A stretch of DNA of 62,919 bases. Origin: Sporocytophaga sp. Its GTDB lineage: Bacteria > Bacteroidota > Bacteroidia > Cytophagales > Cytophagaceae. Each line of letters begins with the position of its first letter. The first letter of the stretch is position 1. The stretch is from the NCBI RefSeq assembly GCF_017745095.1, contig NZ_JAGHZZ010000028.1:1-62919 (forward strand). The letters are read 5' to 3'. Positions 46,109 through 55,835 of the stretch are shown piece by piece. The notes beneath the pieces were generated by a model. It was not told the DNA's origin. It saw only the letters and a list, made by a program, of their open reading frames with translations, and did not search any database. Position numbers and translations under genes: made by a program.

Positions 46109-48109
46109 TTACTTTACTGTCGACGTTGGAATACAATCTATATAATTGACTATATCCCTTACATCATTCTTTGACAGTTCCATAAATGACTTCATTTCTG
46201 TTTTATTAAAACGATTGTATAGTTCCATTGCATACGGATCTCCACTTGCTATCATTTTTTGTGAATTTCGTGTAAAATCCACAATCCATCGCATATCCCT
46301 TCTTTTTGATATTCCTCTCAATGCAGGGCCTACTACTATTTCAGTCAAAGCATGACATGGAGAACAGTTAAGCTTGAATAAGCGGGCTCCGTTTGCATAT
46401 TCTTCTTTACCTCCACAGTCACAAGGGAATGCTTTCGCCTTTAGTTGTTCAATGAATTCATATTCACGAGTCAGACGTTCTTGTCTTTGCTTCTCTTTGT
46501 AAAATTCCTTCTGATAAGCGAGGTCAACGATTATGCTGTTTTCCTTCCTATAGTATCTGTTAAACTCCGCCAGGCTTTCTCGTAGTTTTAAATCGGTGGT
46601 TGCTTTTAAGTTTAACTCAATATTTACTATTTTCTGAGCCACGAAGTACTGAAGTCCATAATATGGTTTTTCATCTTTATATGCAATTCCGATTGCTACA
46701 GCTGACTGTTCTTTCTCTAATAATAAAATACTGTCTTGCAAATAAGGATTTATAAAGTGTAGACTGTCTGCACTGGTTAAGGCAAAGATGCTCTTAATCA
46801 TTGGATTTATTATATAAACATGAGCTCTGTCAAATGTATTACCGTCATTAACTATTACATTCATTTCCGGCCTTATTTTGGTTGGAGGGCCTTCTTTGTC
46901 AATATTTTCCCAGCCTTGTTTGGTAAGTATAAAACCGAATTTATTCATTCTATACAGAAGTCTTTTATCCAGAAGTTTACTATAGTCCTCTTTCATTTTT
47001 TCTGCTTTTTTATCTTCTGCTTTCAGTTGTTCAGCATAGTTTTTCCTGATTTTATCAAGTTCCTTTTCTGTTGCTTTTAATTGTTTATTGTAGAACTCAG
47101 CTAGCTTTTTAACACTCCCATCAATCTTTACTTTTGTCAGTTGTTCTTTAGCAAATTGCTTAAAGCGTGCTTCAAACTCAGGTTTTCCTTGTAAGGCAAT
47201 AGCAGCCAAGCTGTCGCACTCCCAAAGATTTTTATTCAAATTGTTGATGTATATATTCAGAACATTCTGGTCACATGCCTTGATGATGACTTTAAGTCGT
47301 GCAGCAAATTCTCTTGTAGAAATTAAACTGTTATTGAACTGTTTTGACTTTAGCACTTTTATGGAAGCTGGCTTAATGCCGTAATCTGAACAAGCCTGAT
47401 GGTCTCCATGTTGACCATTATCCAATGAGTAATATAAACTATCTGTAAGTGCTTTAGTGGCTGTTTTATAGTTTCTGAAGGGCATTCCTTCAGCTACAGC
47501 GGACTCAAAGCCTTCAGGGTAAAAATCCAGCAATTCCAGATCAACAGGGATTAACCATTTTTCCATGGGTTTAGGGTCTTTCCAGCGAATCTTGCCATCT
47601 TTATTTCTCACTCCATTGTATAACATGAAGCCTTCTTTCTCTTTACTGACAGGGGATTCTATATAAATAGGATTCTTTGGGTTTATATTTACATTCTTTC
47701 CGTTTGCTGATGCTTTAAAATAAAACATACCATCTGATTCCAATGATTTGTTTTTGTCTGTCAGGGTTTCCAGACCACTTAAAATCATTTCTTCTATTCC
47801 AAAGGCTTCTGCCAGTTCTATTCTGACGGATCCTTTAATAACATTTCCTTCATTATCCAAAAAGGCATTTTCAGGCACTGATATTACAAGACCATTTTTG
47901 CTTTCAACGATTCCTCCTGCTTCAGCATTCACATCAAAATATTGGCTTTCAGGCGTAGTTTTTGAAAAGGGATCATTATCGATATTTTTAGCTTCTATTG
48001 AAGGACTGTCAGTTACAGATTTTTTACTATGGTCTGAAGCACAAGATGTAAAAAGAACAAATGCTACAATCAGGATTATAAAATTTATTCTCAACTTGAA
48101 AGGAAACAT
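46109..48109 (-). CDS. lipoprotein with C-terminal cytochrome c domain
   Basis: 666 residues from ATG 48109, which gives a lipoprotein signal (MFPFKLRINFIILIVAFVLF, TSC with Cys23). A TTG or ATG further upstream (48160, 48154) would add a polar stretch. After a ~200-residue beta-rich domain (LVISVPENAFLDNEGNVIKG, SVRIELAEAFGIEEMILSG) come a coiled-coil of about 50 residues (TEKELDKIRKNYAEQLKAED) and another domain. The C-terminus has a heme-c site CSPCH at 582, followed by GPALRGISKRRDMRWIVDF and a late MKSFMEL with a possible Met ligand. It is a heme lipoprotein facing the periplasm, likely an electron carrier coupled to a sensing or binding domain. The combination is uncommon. Confidence 0.8.
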   Translation of the reverse strand: MFPFKLRINFIILIVAFVLFTSCASDHSKKSVTDSPSIEAKNIDNDPFSKTTPESQYFDVNAEAGGIVESKNGLVISVPENAFLDNEGNVIKGSVRIELAEAFGIEEMILSGLETLTDKNKSLESDGMFYFKASANGKNVNINPKNPIYIESPVSKEKEGFMLYNGVRNKDGKIRWKDPKPMEKWLIPVDLELLDFYPEGFESAVAEGMPFRNYKTATKALTDSLYYSLDNGQHGDHQACSDYGIKPASIKVLKSKQFNNSLISTREFAARLKVIIKACDQNVLNIYINNLNKNLWECDSLAAIALQGKPEFEARFKQFAKEQLTKVKIDGSVKKLAEFYNKQLKATEKELDKIRKNYAEQLKAEDKKAEKMKEDYSKLLDKRLLYRMNKFGFILTKQGWENIDKEGPPTKIRPEMNVIVNDGNTFDRAHVYIINPMIKSIFALTSADSLHFINPYLQDSILLLEKEQSAVAIGIAYKDEKPYYGLQYFVAQKIVNIELNLKATTDLKLRESLAEFNRYYRKENSIIVDLAYQKEFYKEKQRQERLTREYEFIEQLKAKAFPCDCGGKEEYANGARLFKLNCSPCHALTEIVVGPALRGISKRRDMRWIVDFTRNSQKMIASGDPYAMELYNRFNKTEMKSFMELSKNDVRDIVNYIDCIPTSTVK

Positions 48110-48332
48110 ACTCAATTTGTTAAAAATGTCTTTGTTAAAAGTGAATTTTGTCATATGCAAATATAGAAGCTTAAAGCTAAAAGTTGAAATTGGAAGCTCT
48201 AAAAGAAAGTTATCTTGGGATTTACTTATCTATATATCTGTATATTATTTGGTAATTTAAAAATGAGCGAAAGATTTAAGTGCATATATGAAATGCTTTT
48301 CTTTATTGAAATGTTTTGTAAACGCATATATC

Positions 48333-48650
48333 TTACTTCCTCATATTCCCTTTAATTTTCCCTTTGTTATCCCAGTGGCTTTTAATAATTTTTGTTTCGT
48401 CTCGCTCTTTTATTCTCCTTACATAGCATTCGCCAATAATATTCCCGTCTTCTCTTCTTGAGCCGATAAATAAGGTAACAGGTTCGCCATATTCATTTGT
48501 AAAAAAGGTTATATCATTCCCACGGAATATGTCATCAATCCTTGATGAAACAGCATAACGTTTATTAAGCTTGGCTTCAAGATCTTTACCAATCCCTTTA
48601 CTAAATTTTTCATTTTTTAATAAATGAGTTTCGTCTTTCCAATCTTTCAT
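48333..48650 (-). CDS. small hypothetical protein, 105 residues
   Basis: Soluble, charged: MKDWKDETHLLKNEKFSKGI then a helix, VSSRIDDIFRGNDITFFTNE and VTLFIGSRREDGNIIGECYV strands. No signal peptide or motif. The leader AGAGAAAGAT immediately precedes the ATG at 48650, similar to the SYLF gene leader (GGAGAAAGAT), so both may share translation or regulatory features. Coherent composition supports coding. Function unknown. Confidence 0.5.
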   Translation of the reverse strand: MKDWKDETHLLKNEKFSKGIGKDLEAKLNKRYAVSSRIDDIFRGNDITFFTNEYGEPVTLFIGSRREDGNIIGECYVRRIKERDETKIIKSHWDNKGKIKGNMRK

Positions 48651-49021
48651 ATCTTTCTCTTTTTATTAGTAACAAAAGTAAAAGGACTTTCCTTCTTATG
48701 AAGGAGATTTTTCCGCATATAATGTAAAAAACAGAATTAGGTGGTAAATAAAAATTGCAGAACGAATTTGAAAAATGAATTGCCTTTTTTTGATTTTTTA
48801 AGATTATGTGATCCCCTTTGTATTCTGTTTTAATCACAAGGTTCATTAATTCATGATTCAATATTTATCATAAAGTTCAGATTATGGTATAAAATTCATC
48901 CTGTTTCTTAAAGCAACCTCTCATAAATCTTTTCAGATTTTTTTGTCAAAAAAGTTACTTCTTGATTTCATCCGGGTATTCTTCTTGAAAATACAATTGG
49001 AACTAGTAAAAACCTTTCTTA
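48651..49021. other. intergenic region between divergent genes
   Basis: About 370 bases that must hold the promoter of the pectinesterase and perhaps the promoter of the small gene on the left. No gene, RNA or recognised operator seen. Confidence 0.45.
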
Positions 49022-51250
49022 ATGAAACATTTGAGCATAACAGAGTACATCCAATTCAGGGTAGTTAAAATTGTTTTGGCCTTGGGACTTCTCTTAAATT
49101 TACCATTTAGCAACAATGCCCAAACATTGGTTCCTGTTGATAATGCAGTGAATGTGAGTAATGATATGCAGTTTAGACTTTCATTCTCTACAATTCCAAC
49201 CTTGCAAAGTTCAGGCAAAATAAGTTTGTACAGATCCAATAACACCTTGGTAGAAACCATTGATCTATCTAAAATGCCTACTGGTACTCCAATGTCAGGA
49301 ACATGGCCCTGGATCGAGACTTTAAATGGAACTGACATAAGAGTCATTCCTGTCACTGTGGATGGAAAGTCAGTCTATATAAGATTTTCCATCGGAGCAA
49401 TGGATTTTAGTACTGGCTATTATATAACTATCGATAAATCTGTTTTCTCCAATGCTTCCTCACTTAGCTTCAATGGCATTACAGCGAACAACTGGAGCTT
49501 TACAACCAGATCTAAACCTGCCACAGATTTAGATTATACAGTTTCAGCGGATGGGACAGGGGACTTCGCTACACTTCAGGGAGCTTTGGATTTCCTTCCT
49601 ACTGGTAATGCAAATGCTAAAATATTAGTGAAAAACGGCACCTATATTGGTCTTGCTTACATAAAAGGCAAAAATAAATATACCATAGAAGGAGAGAGCA
49701 GAACAGGTGTAATCATCAAAGGATATAACAACTCGAATTTAAACGCAAGTACCCATTGGAGATCAGTTGTTAATATTCAAGGTGATGATATCAGTTTGAT
49801 AAGTCTTACTTTTATCAATACCACTCCAAATGGAGGCACACAAGCCGAAGCTTTGAAAGCAAGTGGAGCGAGGATGATTATTGCTAACTGTGAATTTTAT
49901 AGTTATCAGGATACTGTTTTACTGGACGGTAAAGTTTATGTAAAAGATTGTATGCTTGAAGGAGATGTTGATTTTATATGGGGTACAGGAGCAGTTTTTT
50001 TTCAGTCTTGTGAGATTAGAGCCAATGATAATGGTGGCTATAATGTGATGGCCAGAAACAATAATACTGTTCATGGCTATGCCTTTGCAGATTGTAAACT
50101 TACACGCACTTCTTCGGCTACAACTACACATTATTTGGGTAGAGATGCGGGAGCCAGTTATCCGTATGCAGAAATTGTCTATCTCAACTGTACTTTGGGG
50201 CCGCATATTCCAGCTGTTGGTTGGAGTTTAAACAGCTCAATAGATGCTTCCAATATTATTTTCGCAGAGTACAAAAGTGTAAATGAATCAGGAACTTTGA
50301 TAAACACTTCAGGTAGAAATTCCAAATCAAAACAGCTTTCTGCAAGTCAGGCTAATCAATACAGAGACCTGAACTGGTTTTTTAACGGATGGGTTCCGGT
50401 TGTACCTGCTTATGGTGTGAAAGATTGTAATGGAGTTATTGGAGGTTCGGCATTTAAGGATGACTGTGCTACTTGTGTTGGTGGTACTACAGGAAAAACA
50501 GCTTGTGTTAAAGATTGTAACGGGGTAGCAAATGGAACCGCTACGCTCGATAATTGTGGGAGATGTATAGGAGGCACAACTGGAAAATTAGCTTGCATTT
50601 CAGTAGGTGAAGCAGAAGATGACGCTTGTAGTTTTGATGGAGTTCTTGAAAGCAAGAATGTCGGATTTAAAGGAACTGCTTATCTCAATGTAGACAATGC
50701 AATAGGAACAAGAATCTTATTTTCTATTAATGCTTCTTCTTCAGGAAATAAAATAATCAGTTTCAGATATGCTAATGGAGGCAATACAGACAGGCCAGCT
50801 ACAATTAAAGTGGATGGAACAACCTTATCTTCTACATTAAGTTTTCCAAGCACAGGTGAATTTACTACCTATAAAGCTGTAGATCTCACTTTAAATATAA
50901 GTTCTGGTTCACACTTCCTTGAATTAATTTCTGCTACAGCAGATGGTTTACCAAACATAGATCAGATAGGATTTGTGAGTTCAGATCTAAGCAAAGGTTC
51001 TTGTGAAGAGGTAGTTACAGCTATAGCTGAAGAAAGTAAAATACCATTAATAGTTATATATCCCAATCCAAGTCAGGGCAGCTTTCACATCAAGTTATCT
51101 GTTCCTTTAAATATAGAGATTACAGATGCAGAAGGAAAGACTTTAAAAACATATGACAACATCTTAGAACTTGAATTTGGGAATGACTTGCAACAAGGAT
51201 TGTATTTCGCTAAAGTTCAAAACAAAGTATATAAGTTTGTGAAGTATTGA
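49022..51250 (+). CDS. secreted pectinesterase (CE8) with Ig-like, Cys-linker, CBM-like and T9SS domains
   Basis: 742 residues. Signal peptide (about 1-35, ends NAQ), then a Big-like domain (about 38-162), then the CE8 right-handed beta-helix (about 170-460): YTVSADGTGDFATLQGALDF, EALKASGARMIIANCEFYSY, QDTVLLDGKVYVKDCMLEGD, VDFIWGTGAVFF and LGRDA. These hold the catalytic Asp pair (QDT, GDVDFIWG) and Arg. Two Cys-rich DCNGV...GGTTGK repeats act as a linker (about 467-530). A beta-sandwich with FRYANGGNTDRPATIKVDG and GLPNIDQIGF resembles CBM6/35. The T9SS tail follows (IYPNPSQGSF...). It removes methyl groups from pectin outside the cell, making it accessible to lyases. Confidence 0.92.
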   Translation: MKHLSITEYIQFRVVKIVLALGLLLNLPFSNNAQTLVPVDNAVNVSNDMQFRLSFSTIPTLQSSGKISLYRSNNTLVETIDLSKMPTGTPMSGTWPWIETLNGTDIRVIPVTVDGKSVYIRFSIGAMDFSTGYYITIDKSVFSNASSLSFNGITANNWSFTTRSKPATDLDYTVSADGTGDFATLQGALDFLPTGNANAKILVKNGTYIGLAYIKGKNKYTIEGESRTGVIIKGYNNSNLNASTHWRSVVNIQGDDISLISLTFINTTPNGGTQAEALKASGARMIIANCEFYSYQDTVLLDGKVYVKDCMLEGDVDFIWGTGAVFFQSCEIRANDNGGYNVMARNNNTVHGYAFADCKLTRTSSATTTHYLGRDAGASYPYAEIVYLNCTLGPHIPAVGWSLNSSIDASNIIFAEYKSVNESGTLINTSGRNSKSKQLSASQANQYRDLNWFFNGWVPVVPAYGVKDCNGVIGGSAFKDDCATCVGGTTGKTACVKDCNGVANGTATLDNCGRCIGGTTGKLACISVGEAEDDACSFDGVLESKNVGFKGTAYLNVDNAIGTRILFSINASSSGNKIISFRYANGGNTDRPATIKVDGTTLSSTLSFPSTGEFTTYKAVDLTLNISSGSHFLELISATADGLPNIDQIGFVSSDLSKGSCEEVVTAIAEESKIPLIVIYPNPSQGSFHIKLSVPLNIEITDAEGKTLKTYDNILELEFGNDLQQGLYFAKVQNKVYKFVKY

Positions 51251-51558
51251 TATATGTATTAAAGACAGGCTTCTCCAAGACTCATACTCCTAAACAAATG
51301 TTTTTAGTAAATATGATTTTACATACTATCCGTAATAATACCTATGCCCACGGATTTATTCTTTTTAAATCTAAGATAAAATATCTGGGTTATTTGAAGT
51401 TACGTCTTGCGCAGTCATAGTGTAAATATGATTTTTTGATATAAATCATCATGTATATTCCTACGTAATTCATACCAATCATTTGAAATTATAAATTCAA
51501 TAAATATATTACCGGAGAATTGAGCAACAATCACCAATTAAACTCAGGAATATCAATT
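51251..51558. other. intergenic region
   Basis: About 310 AT-rich bases with no recognised element or coherent frame. Confidence 0.4.
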
Positions 51559-51897
51559 ATGATAAGCACAGAAAAAACATTATCGGAAGTAATTGAAGTA
51601 TTAAAAAGCAGAGGTTACACAGAAGATTTTAATTTATTGGAAGTTGCAATATCTTACAGGAATGATGGTGAAAAAGTAAACCTGAACGATATTGTTATTG
51701 ATAAAACATACCGTTTTACCGGGCAAAATGATCTGGAAGATGAAGCCATTTTGTATGCGGTGCGAAATCTGAAAGACGGAGCCAAAGGTATTTTTGTAAA
51801 TGGTTTTGGAATTTATATCGATGACGAAGCAAGTGAAATTATTAGCAAGATCATAGTTCACGAAGATGATAATGATGATTGGACAATGAAAAAATAA
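51559..51897 (+). CDS. conserved hypothetical protein, 112 residues
   Basis: ATG 51559 chosen; a TTG at 51520 would add 13 polar residues. Sequence MISTEKTLSEVIEVLKSRGY, TEDFNLLEV, then VIDKTYRFTGQNDLEDEAIL, YAVRNLKDGAKGIFVNGFG, ending in an acidic tail. A known Bacteroidota family often mislabelled phosphoribosylpyrophosphate synthetase; no such enzyme motif is present. Cytoplasmic, possibly a small adaptor. Followed by a strong terminator. Confidence 0.7.
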   Translation: MISTEKTLSEVIEVLKSRGYTEDFNLLEVAISYRNDGEKVNLNDIVIDKTYRFTGQNDLEDEAILYAVRNLKDGAKGIFVNGFGIYIDDEASEIISKIIVHEDDNDDWTMKK

Positions 51898-51928
51898 TAA
51901 ACTGAAAAATTTCAAAACATAAACTGAG

Positions 51929-51956
51929 TGCGGCACTTTTCTGCCGCATTTTTTTA
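51929..51956 (+). terminator. rho-independent terminator
   Basis: Perfect stem TGCGGCA (51929-51935) / TGCCGCA (51942-51948) with a six-base loop and a seven-T run. Confidence 0.85.
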
Positions 51957-52106
51957 TTATCATCGCCATGATCTAAATACATTCAACTGAATTTCTTTAG
52001 GCAATAACTTTTATCTTAATTAGCCCTAATCATTTTTTTTGAAATTCATGTCCTTATTGTCCTATTTTTTGAACCATTTAGGTCTGTCACGTATTGTGTC
52101 ACCTCA

Positions 52107-52114
52107 TAAATTTG
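52107..52114 (+). promoter_or_regulatory. possible -7 element of the reductase gene
   Basis: TAAATTTG matches TAnnTTTG, 25 bases before the reductase ATG; the matching -33 element is not clear. Confidence 0.3.
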
Positions 52115-52139
52115 TGATGAAATAGATTATTTATTGAAC

Positions 52140-54245
52140 ATGGCACTCACAACGACTTACAATATTGATAAAAAAGCATTTAAAGATATTCTTGAGCTTG
52201 AAAAGAAAATTCAGGAGTTTCAGTCCGGTAAAATTGATGCGGAAAAATTTCGTGCATTCAGGTTGGCAAGAGGAGTTTATGGGCAGAGGCAAGATGGCGT
52301 AAATATGGTGCGTATTAAGTTACCATTTGGCAAACTTAGTCCTGAACAATTAATATGCATTGCTGATATTTCTGATCAGTATGCAAGCGGAAATCTGCAT
52401 GCAACTACAAGGCAGGATATACAGATACATTATGTTAAAGTAACTCATACACCTGAGATATGGGCTAGACTGGAAGAAAAAGGAATAACTCTAAGAGAAG
52501 CGTGTGGTAATACCATCCGTAATCTTACTGCATCTTATATGGCAGGCATTGATCCAGAAGAACCTTTTGATGTATCTCCATACGCAGCTGCTATGTTTAA
52601 GTATTTTCTCCGAAATCCTATTTGTCAGGAGTTAGGGAGAAAATTTAAAATAGCTTTCTCATCCTCTGAAAAGGATTCAGCTTTCACATTTATTCATGAC
52701 CTGGGTTTCATTCCAAAATTGAAAATTGAAGATGGTATTGAGAAACGAGGATTTAAGGTTGTATTAGCTGGTGGATTGGGTGCTCAGCCATTTCTTGCTC
52801 ATCCGGCTTTTGACTTTTTACCGGAAGATCAGGTAGTCCCTTTTGCAGAAGCTGTAATCAGAATATTCGACAGGTATGGAGAAAGGGCTAGACGTCACAA
52901 AGCAAGATTAAAATATCTTGTTAATGATCTCGGATTAGAAAAATTCCTAGAGCTGGTTGCAGGAGAACGAATGGCAATAAAAAGTAAATCCTTTAAGGTG
53001 AATTTAAGTGATTCTCCTTTATGCATAATCCCTCCGGTATTCTCTAAAAAGGATATAACGCCTGTAAATAAGGAGAAATATGAAAAATGGCTAAGAATCA
53101 ACGTAATTGAGCAAAAGCAAAAAGGCTTTTATGGTGTGCATGTAAAACTATCATTAGGAAATCTGTCGTCAGACAAAGCTAGATCATTTGCTGAGATAGC
53201 AAAGAAATATGCATCTGATGATATCAGGATTACAGTAAACCAGGGGTTGTTTCTAAAGTATATAAGAGAAAATGTACTTGCATCTCTTTTTAATGAACTG
53301 GATTTGATAGGTCTTGCTGATCCTGGTTTTGATACCATTCAGGATATTACAGCTTGTCCCGGAACAGATACCTGTAATCTTGGAATTGCTAGTTCAACAG
53401 GACTTGCAGAAGAGTTGGAAAGAGTGTTGCGAGAGGAATATAAGGATCTTGTATCTTGTGCTCATATCAAAATAAAAATTTCGGGATGCATGAATGCATG
53501 CGCTCATCATACCATTGCTAATATAGGTTTTCATGGAATGTCTTTGAAACAGGGAGAATATGTTTTGCCGGCAATGCAGGTATTATTAGGTGGTGGACCA
53601 AGAGGAAACGGAGAAGGAAGACTGGCAGACAAAGTTATAAAGGTGGCATCTAAAAAAGCTCCTGATGTTTTAAGGTATCTCTTGAATGACTATGAAGAGC
53701 ATGCCAGCGAAGGAGAGTATTTTAATGACTATTATGACAGACAAGGTAAAAATTATTTCTACCTGTTACTAAAGCCACTTACCGTTATTAATGATCTTAC
53801 CCAAGATTATTTCCTTGATTGGGGAAACAATAGTCAGTATCAGACTATGATTGGAGTTGGCGAATGTGCAGGGGCTTTGATTGATATGGTAGCACTGGTT
53901 ATAGAAGAGACGAAAGAAAAGCTTTTAAAGGCAGAAGAAGCATTTGGAGAGGGAGAATGGGTCGATTCGATCTATTATAGCTACAGTGTGTTTATTAATG
54001 CAGGAAAAGCTCTGTTGCTGACAAAAGATGTACCGGCAAATACTCAGTACAGTGTTCTGAATAATTTTGAAAAATTGTTTATCGAATCAGGAGAATTGGA
54101 TTTTCATGGTTCTTTTAAATCTAAGGTTCTTGAAATTAATCAAAATGAACCTACAAAAGAATTTGCCAAAGAATACATGCAATATGCTGCAAATTTCTTT
54201 CTGAATGTGGTAAAGTTCAGGTCTAAGCAGATTATAAAAATTTAG
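52140..54245 (+). CDS. sulfite/nitrite reductase hemoprotein with HEPN-like C-terminus
   Basis: 701 residues from ATG 52140. Twofold ferredoxin-like/siroheme architecture: FRAFRLARGVYGQRQDGVNM, ARLEEKGITLREACGNTIRN and the second parachute. The siroheme/[4Fe-4S] ligands are Cys406 and Cys412 (DITACPGTDTCNLG) and Cys450 and Cys454 (GCMNACAHH). It reduces sulfite to sulfide or nitrite to ammonia; the electron donor gene is not adjacent. Residues from about 575 form an alpha-helical HEPN-like extension (YYSYSVFINAGKALLLT). This extension is common in Bacteroidota members but absent in E. coli CysI. A role in assimilation is inferred. Confidence 0.92.
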   Translation: MALTTTYNIDKKAFKDILELEKKIQEFQSGKIDAEKFRAFRLARGVYGQRQDGVNMVRIKLPFGKLSPEQLICIADISDQYASGNLHATTRQDIQIHYVKVTHTPEIWARLEEKGITLREACGNTIRNLTASYMAGIDPEEPFDVSPYAAAMFKYFLRNPICQELGRKFKIAFSSSEKDSAFTFIHDLGFIPKLKIEDGIEKRGFKVVLAGGLGAQPFLAHPAFDFLPEDQVVPFAEAVIRIFDRYGERARRHKARLKYLVNDLGLEKFLELVAGERMAIKSKSFKVNLSDSPLCIIPPVFSKKDITPVNKEKYEKWLRINVIEQKQKGFYGVHVKLSLGNLSSDKARSFAEIAKKYASDDIRITVNQGLFLKYIRENVLASLFNELDLIGLADPGFDTIQDITACPGTDTCNLGIASSTGLAEELERVLREEYKDLVSCAHIKIKISGCMNACAHHTIANIGFHGMSLKQGEYVLPAMQVLLGGGPRGNGEGRLADKVIKVASKKAPDVLRYLLNDYEEHASEGEYFNDYYDRQGKNYFYLLLKPLTVINDLTQDYFLDWGNNSQYQTMIGVGECAGALIDMVALVIEETKEKLLKAEEAFGEGEWVDSIYYSYSVFINAGKALLLTKDVPANTQYSVLNNFEKLFIESGELDFHGSFKSKVLEINQNEPTKEFAKEYMQYAANFFLNVVKFRSKQIIKI

Positions 54246-54463
54246 CTCATGCTATAATTACTGAATGTATAAGCAACAGCAGATATGGGAATGCTGAGAT
54301 GAAGGTATTATATTGAGGTGCGATTATTCCGAGATAACCAAAGTAGCTTTTTTTAAAAATTAGGATCACTGAATTTTTACTTACATAGTTTAGCAACTTG
54401 TTTCTGATAAAACATTTTTAGTGTAAAAACCTGTGACGGAAATGATCTGTAGTCTATAAAAAA

Positions 54464-54500
54464 AATAAATCCGGAAATGCTAGTTTCCGGATTTATTGTA
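54464..54500. terminator. bidirectional terminator between convergent genes
   Basis: Perfect 14-base stem AATAAATCCGGAAA (54464-54477) / TTTCCGGATTTATT (54484-54497), six-base loop, A-run and T-run on opposite sides. Confidence 0.88.
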
Positions 54501-54517
54501 AAGGTTAATGATATTTA

Positions 54518-55135
54518 TTAAAATTTAAAGGATAAGCCTCCACCTGCTAGTGGTCCACCACCTACACCTACAAGGACGTTCAGACCGATATGATCAGTAA
54601 AGAAATATCTCATACCAAACTCTGCACGGAATGCTAGTGGAGATGCATTTTTAATTGAAAGCTCAGGGATGTTTGGATTATCTGTTGTTTCTTTAAACTT
54701 GCGGTTAGCATATCCTACACCAAATGAAAAGTATGGATCAAATCTTTTAGAATTTCCCATGTGAATATTAAATGTTGGCATAATTCTTAATCTTGAATAT
54801 GAAGCTTCGTAATTGTACGTTGTACTGCCATCTACAGACTTTCCTTCAACTGAGGTTAGGGCGTAATTAGCGTGTATACCAATACCAATTTTGGCACCTA
54901 CCAGATATTCAAATTTAAGTCCTACAGGTCCTATGGATTTATACTTTAAGTCTGCAAAATTACCTAAAGCCTGATCTGCTTTATAAAATGTTTTTACAAC
55001 TCCGGTATACAAATTGGGTCCTCCATAATAAGCATCTACTATTACATTACCTTTTTCATAAACTTGTGCCTTAGCTAGTTGACAGAAGAGTAAAGAGCAA
55101 ATAAAAAATAAAGAAAGAATGTTTGTTTTAATCAT
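54518..55135 (-). CDS. outer-membrane beta-barrel protein
   Basis: 205 residues. Signal peptide about 1-23 (ending AKAQ). Strands with alternating hydrophobics: GNVIVDAYYGGPNLY, IGIGIHANYALTSVEG, SRLRIMPTFNIHMGNSKRFD, PYFSFGVGYANRKF, LAFRAEFGMRYFFTDHIGLN, VLVGVGGGPLAGGGLSFKF at the end, with terminal Phe typical of outer-membrane barrels. It is OmpW/OmpA-barrel-like in size; precise family uncertain. Monocistronic, facing the terminator at 54464. Confidence 0.82.
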   Translation of the reverse strand: MIKTNILSLFFICSLLFCQLAKAQVYEKGNVIVDAYYGGPNLYTGVVKTFYKADQALGNFADLKYKSIGPVGLKFEYLVGAKIGIGIHANYALTSVEGKSVDGSTTYNYEASYSRLRIMPTFNIHMGNSKRFDPYFSFGVGYANRKFKETTDNPNIPELSIKNASPLAFRAEFGMRYFFTDHIGLNVLVGVGGGPLAGGGLSFKF

Positions 55136-55491
55136 GATTTTTACTGGTTTATTTGTGTCTCCATATACGCCACCCTAGTATATGGGTTTTATATTTTTGA
55201 GTTTCAGGCTTATTTCTGCATGTATTTTATAAAATGTTGAATATCTTGCCTGTAAAGAATAATAAACATAATGGATATATATATAGGAAGCGCAATTGGA
55301 GGAAGATCGATAGGATTTATAGGCATTCTAGAAGTTATTATACGCCTATGTAAAATCTTATCATAAAGATGTTCCAGTTGTATCAGATTTTTGAAAGGAA
55401 TTGATTTTTATGAAATCCTGAATTTATATGATAAGATCAATATCATTTAACAATGCAAGATGAGATAGGGGAGAAGGAGAGTTAATTTACA
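55136..55491. other. intergenic region
   Basis: About 355 bases upstream of the beta-barrel gene, presumably containing its promoter. No gene is seen. Confidence 0.4.
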
Positions 55492-55835
55492 CTATTGGGG
55501 TAGGGAAGTATACTCTAAATGTTGTTCCTATGCCTTCTATACTTTCTACTTCAATTTTACCTCCAGCATTATCTATAATTCTTTTTACAAATGTAAGCAC
55601 ACTCCGGAACCTTCAACATGGTCGTGGAAGCGTTTAAACATGGTAAACAATTTATCAATATTCGGCTTGCCGATACCCATTCCATTGTCCTTCACTGTTA
55701 ATATGCTGTAGCTATCTTTATGTTCAATATTGATGAAGACTTCAGAAGAGCGGTCTGGATGACGGTTCTTAACTGCATTGCTTAAAAGATTGTATACTTA
55801 CTTTGAAAGTTCTTTCTCGAGAATTGGATATGACT
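55492..55835 (-). pseudogene. decayed histidine-kinase ATPase domain
   Basis: Reading leftward from 55835, conceptual translation gives EKELSK, an in-frame TAA, then VYNLLSNAVKNRHPDRSSEV, VLTVKDNGMGIG (as TVKDNGMGIG), LFTMFKRFHDHVEGSGV, a frameshift, and LTFVKRIIDNAGGKIEVES, then TTFRVYFP and stop at 55492. These are the N box, G1 box and C-terminal of a HATPase_c domain, as in Cytophagales PAS kinases. The stop and shift mean it is non-functional. No intact parent gene is in the window. Confidence 0.8.

Noticed and set aside
51559-51897. PRPP synthetase
   Set aside because: Too short and lacks the PRPP-binding loop; the label is a known misannotation for this small family.
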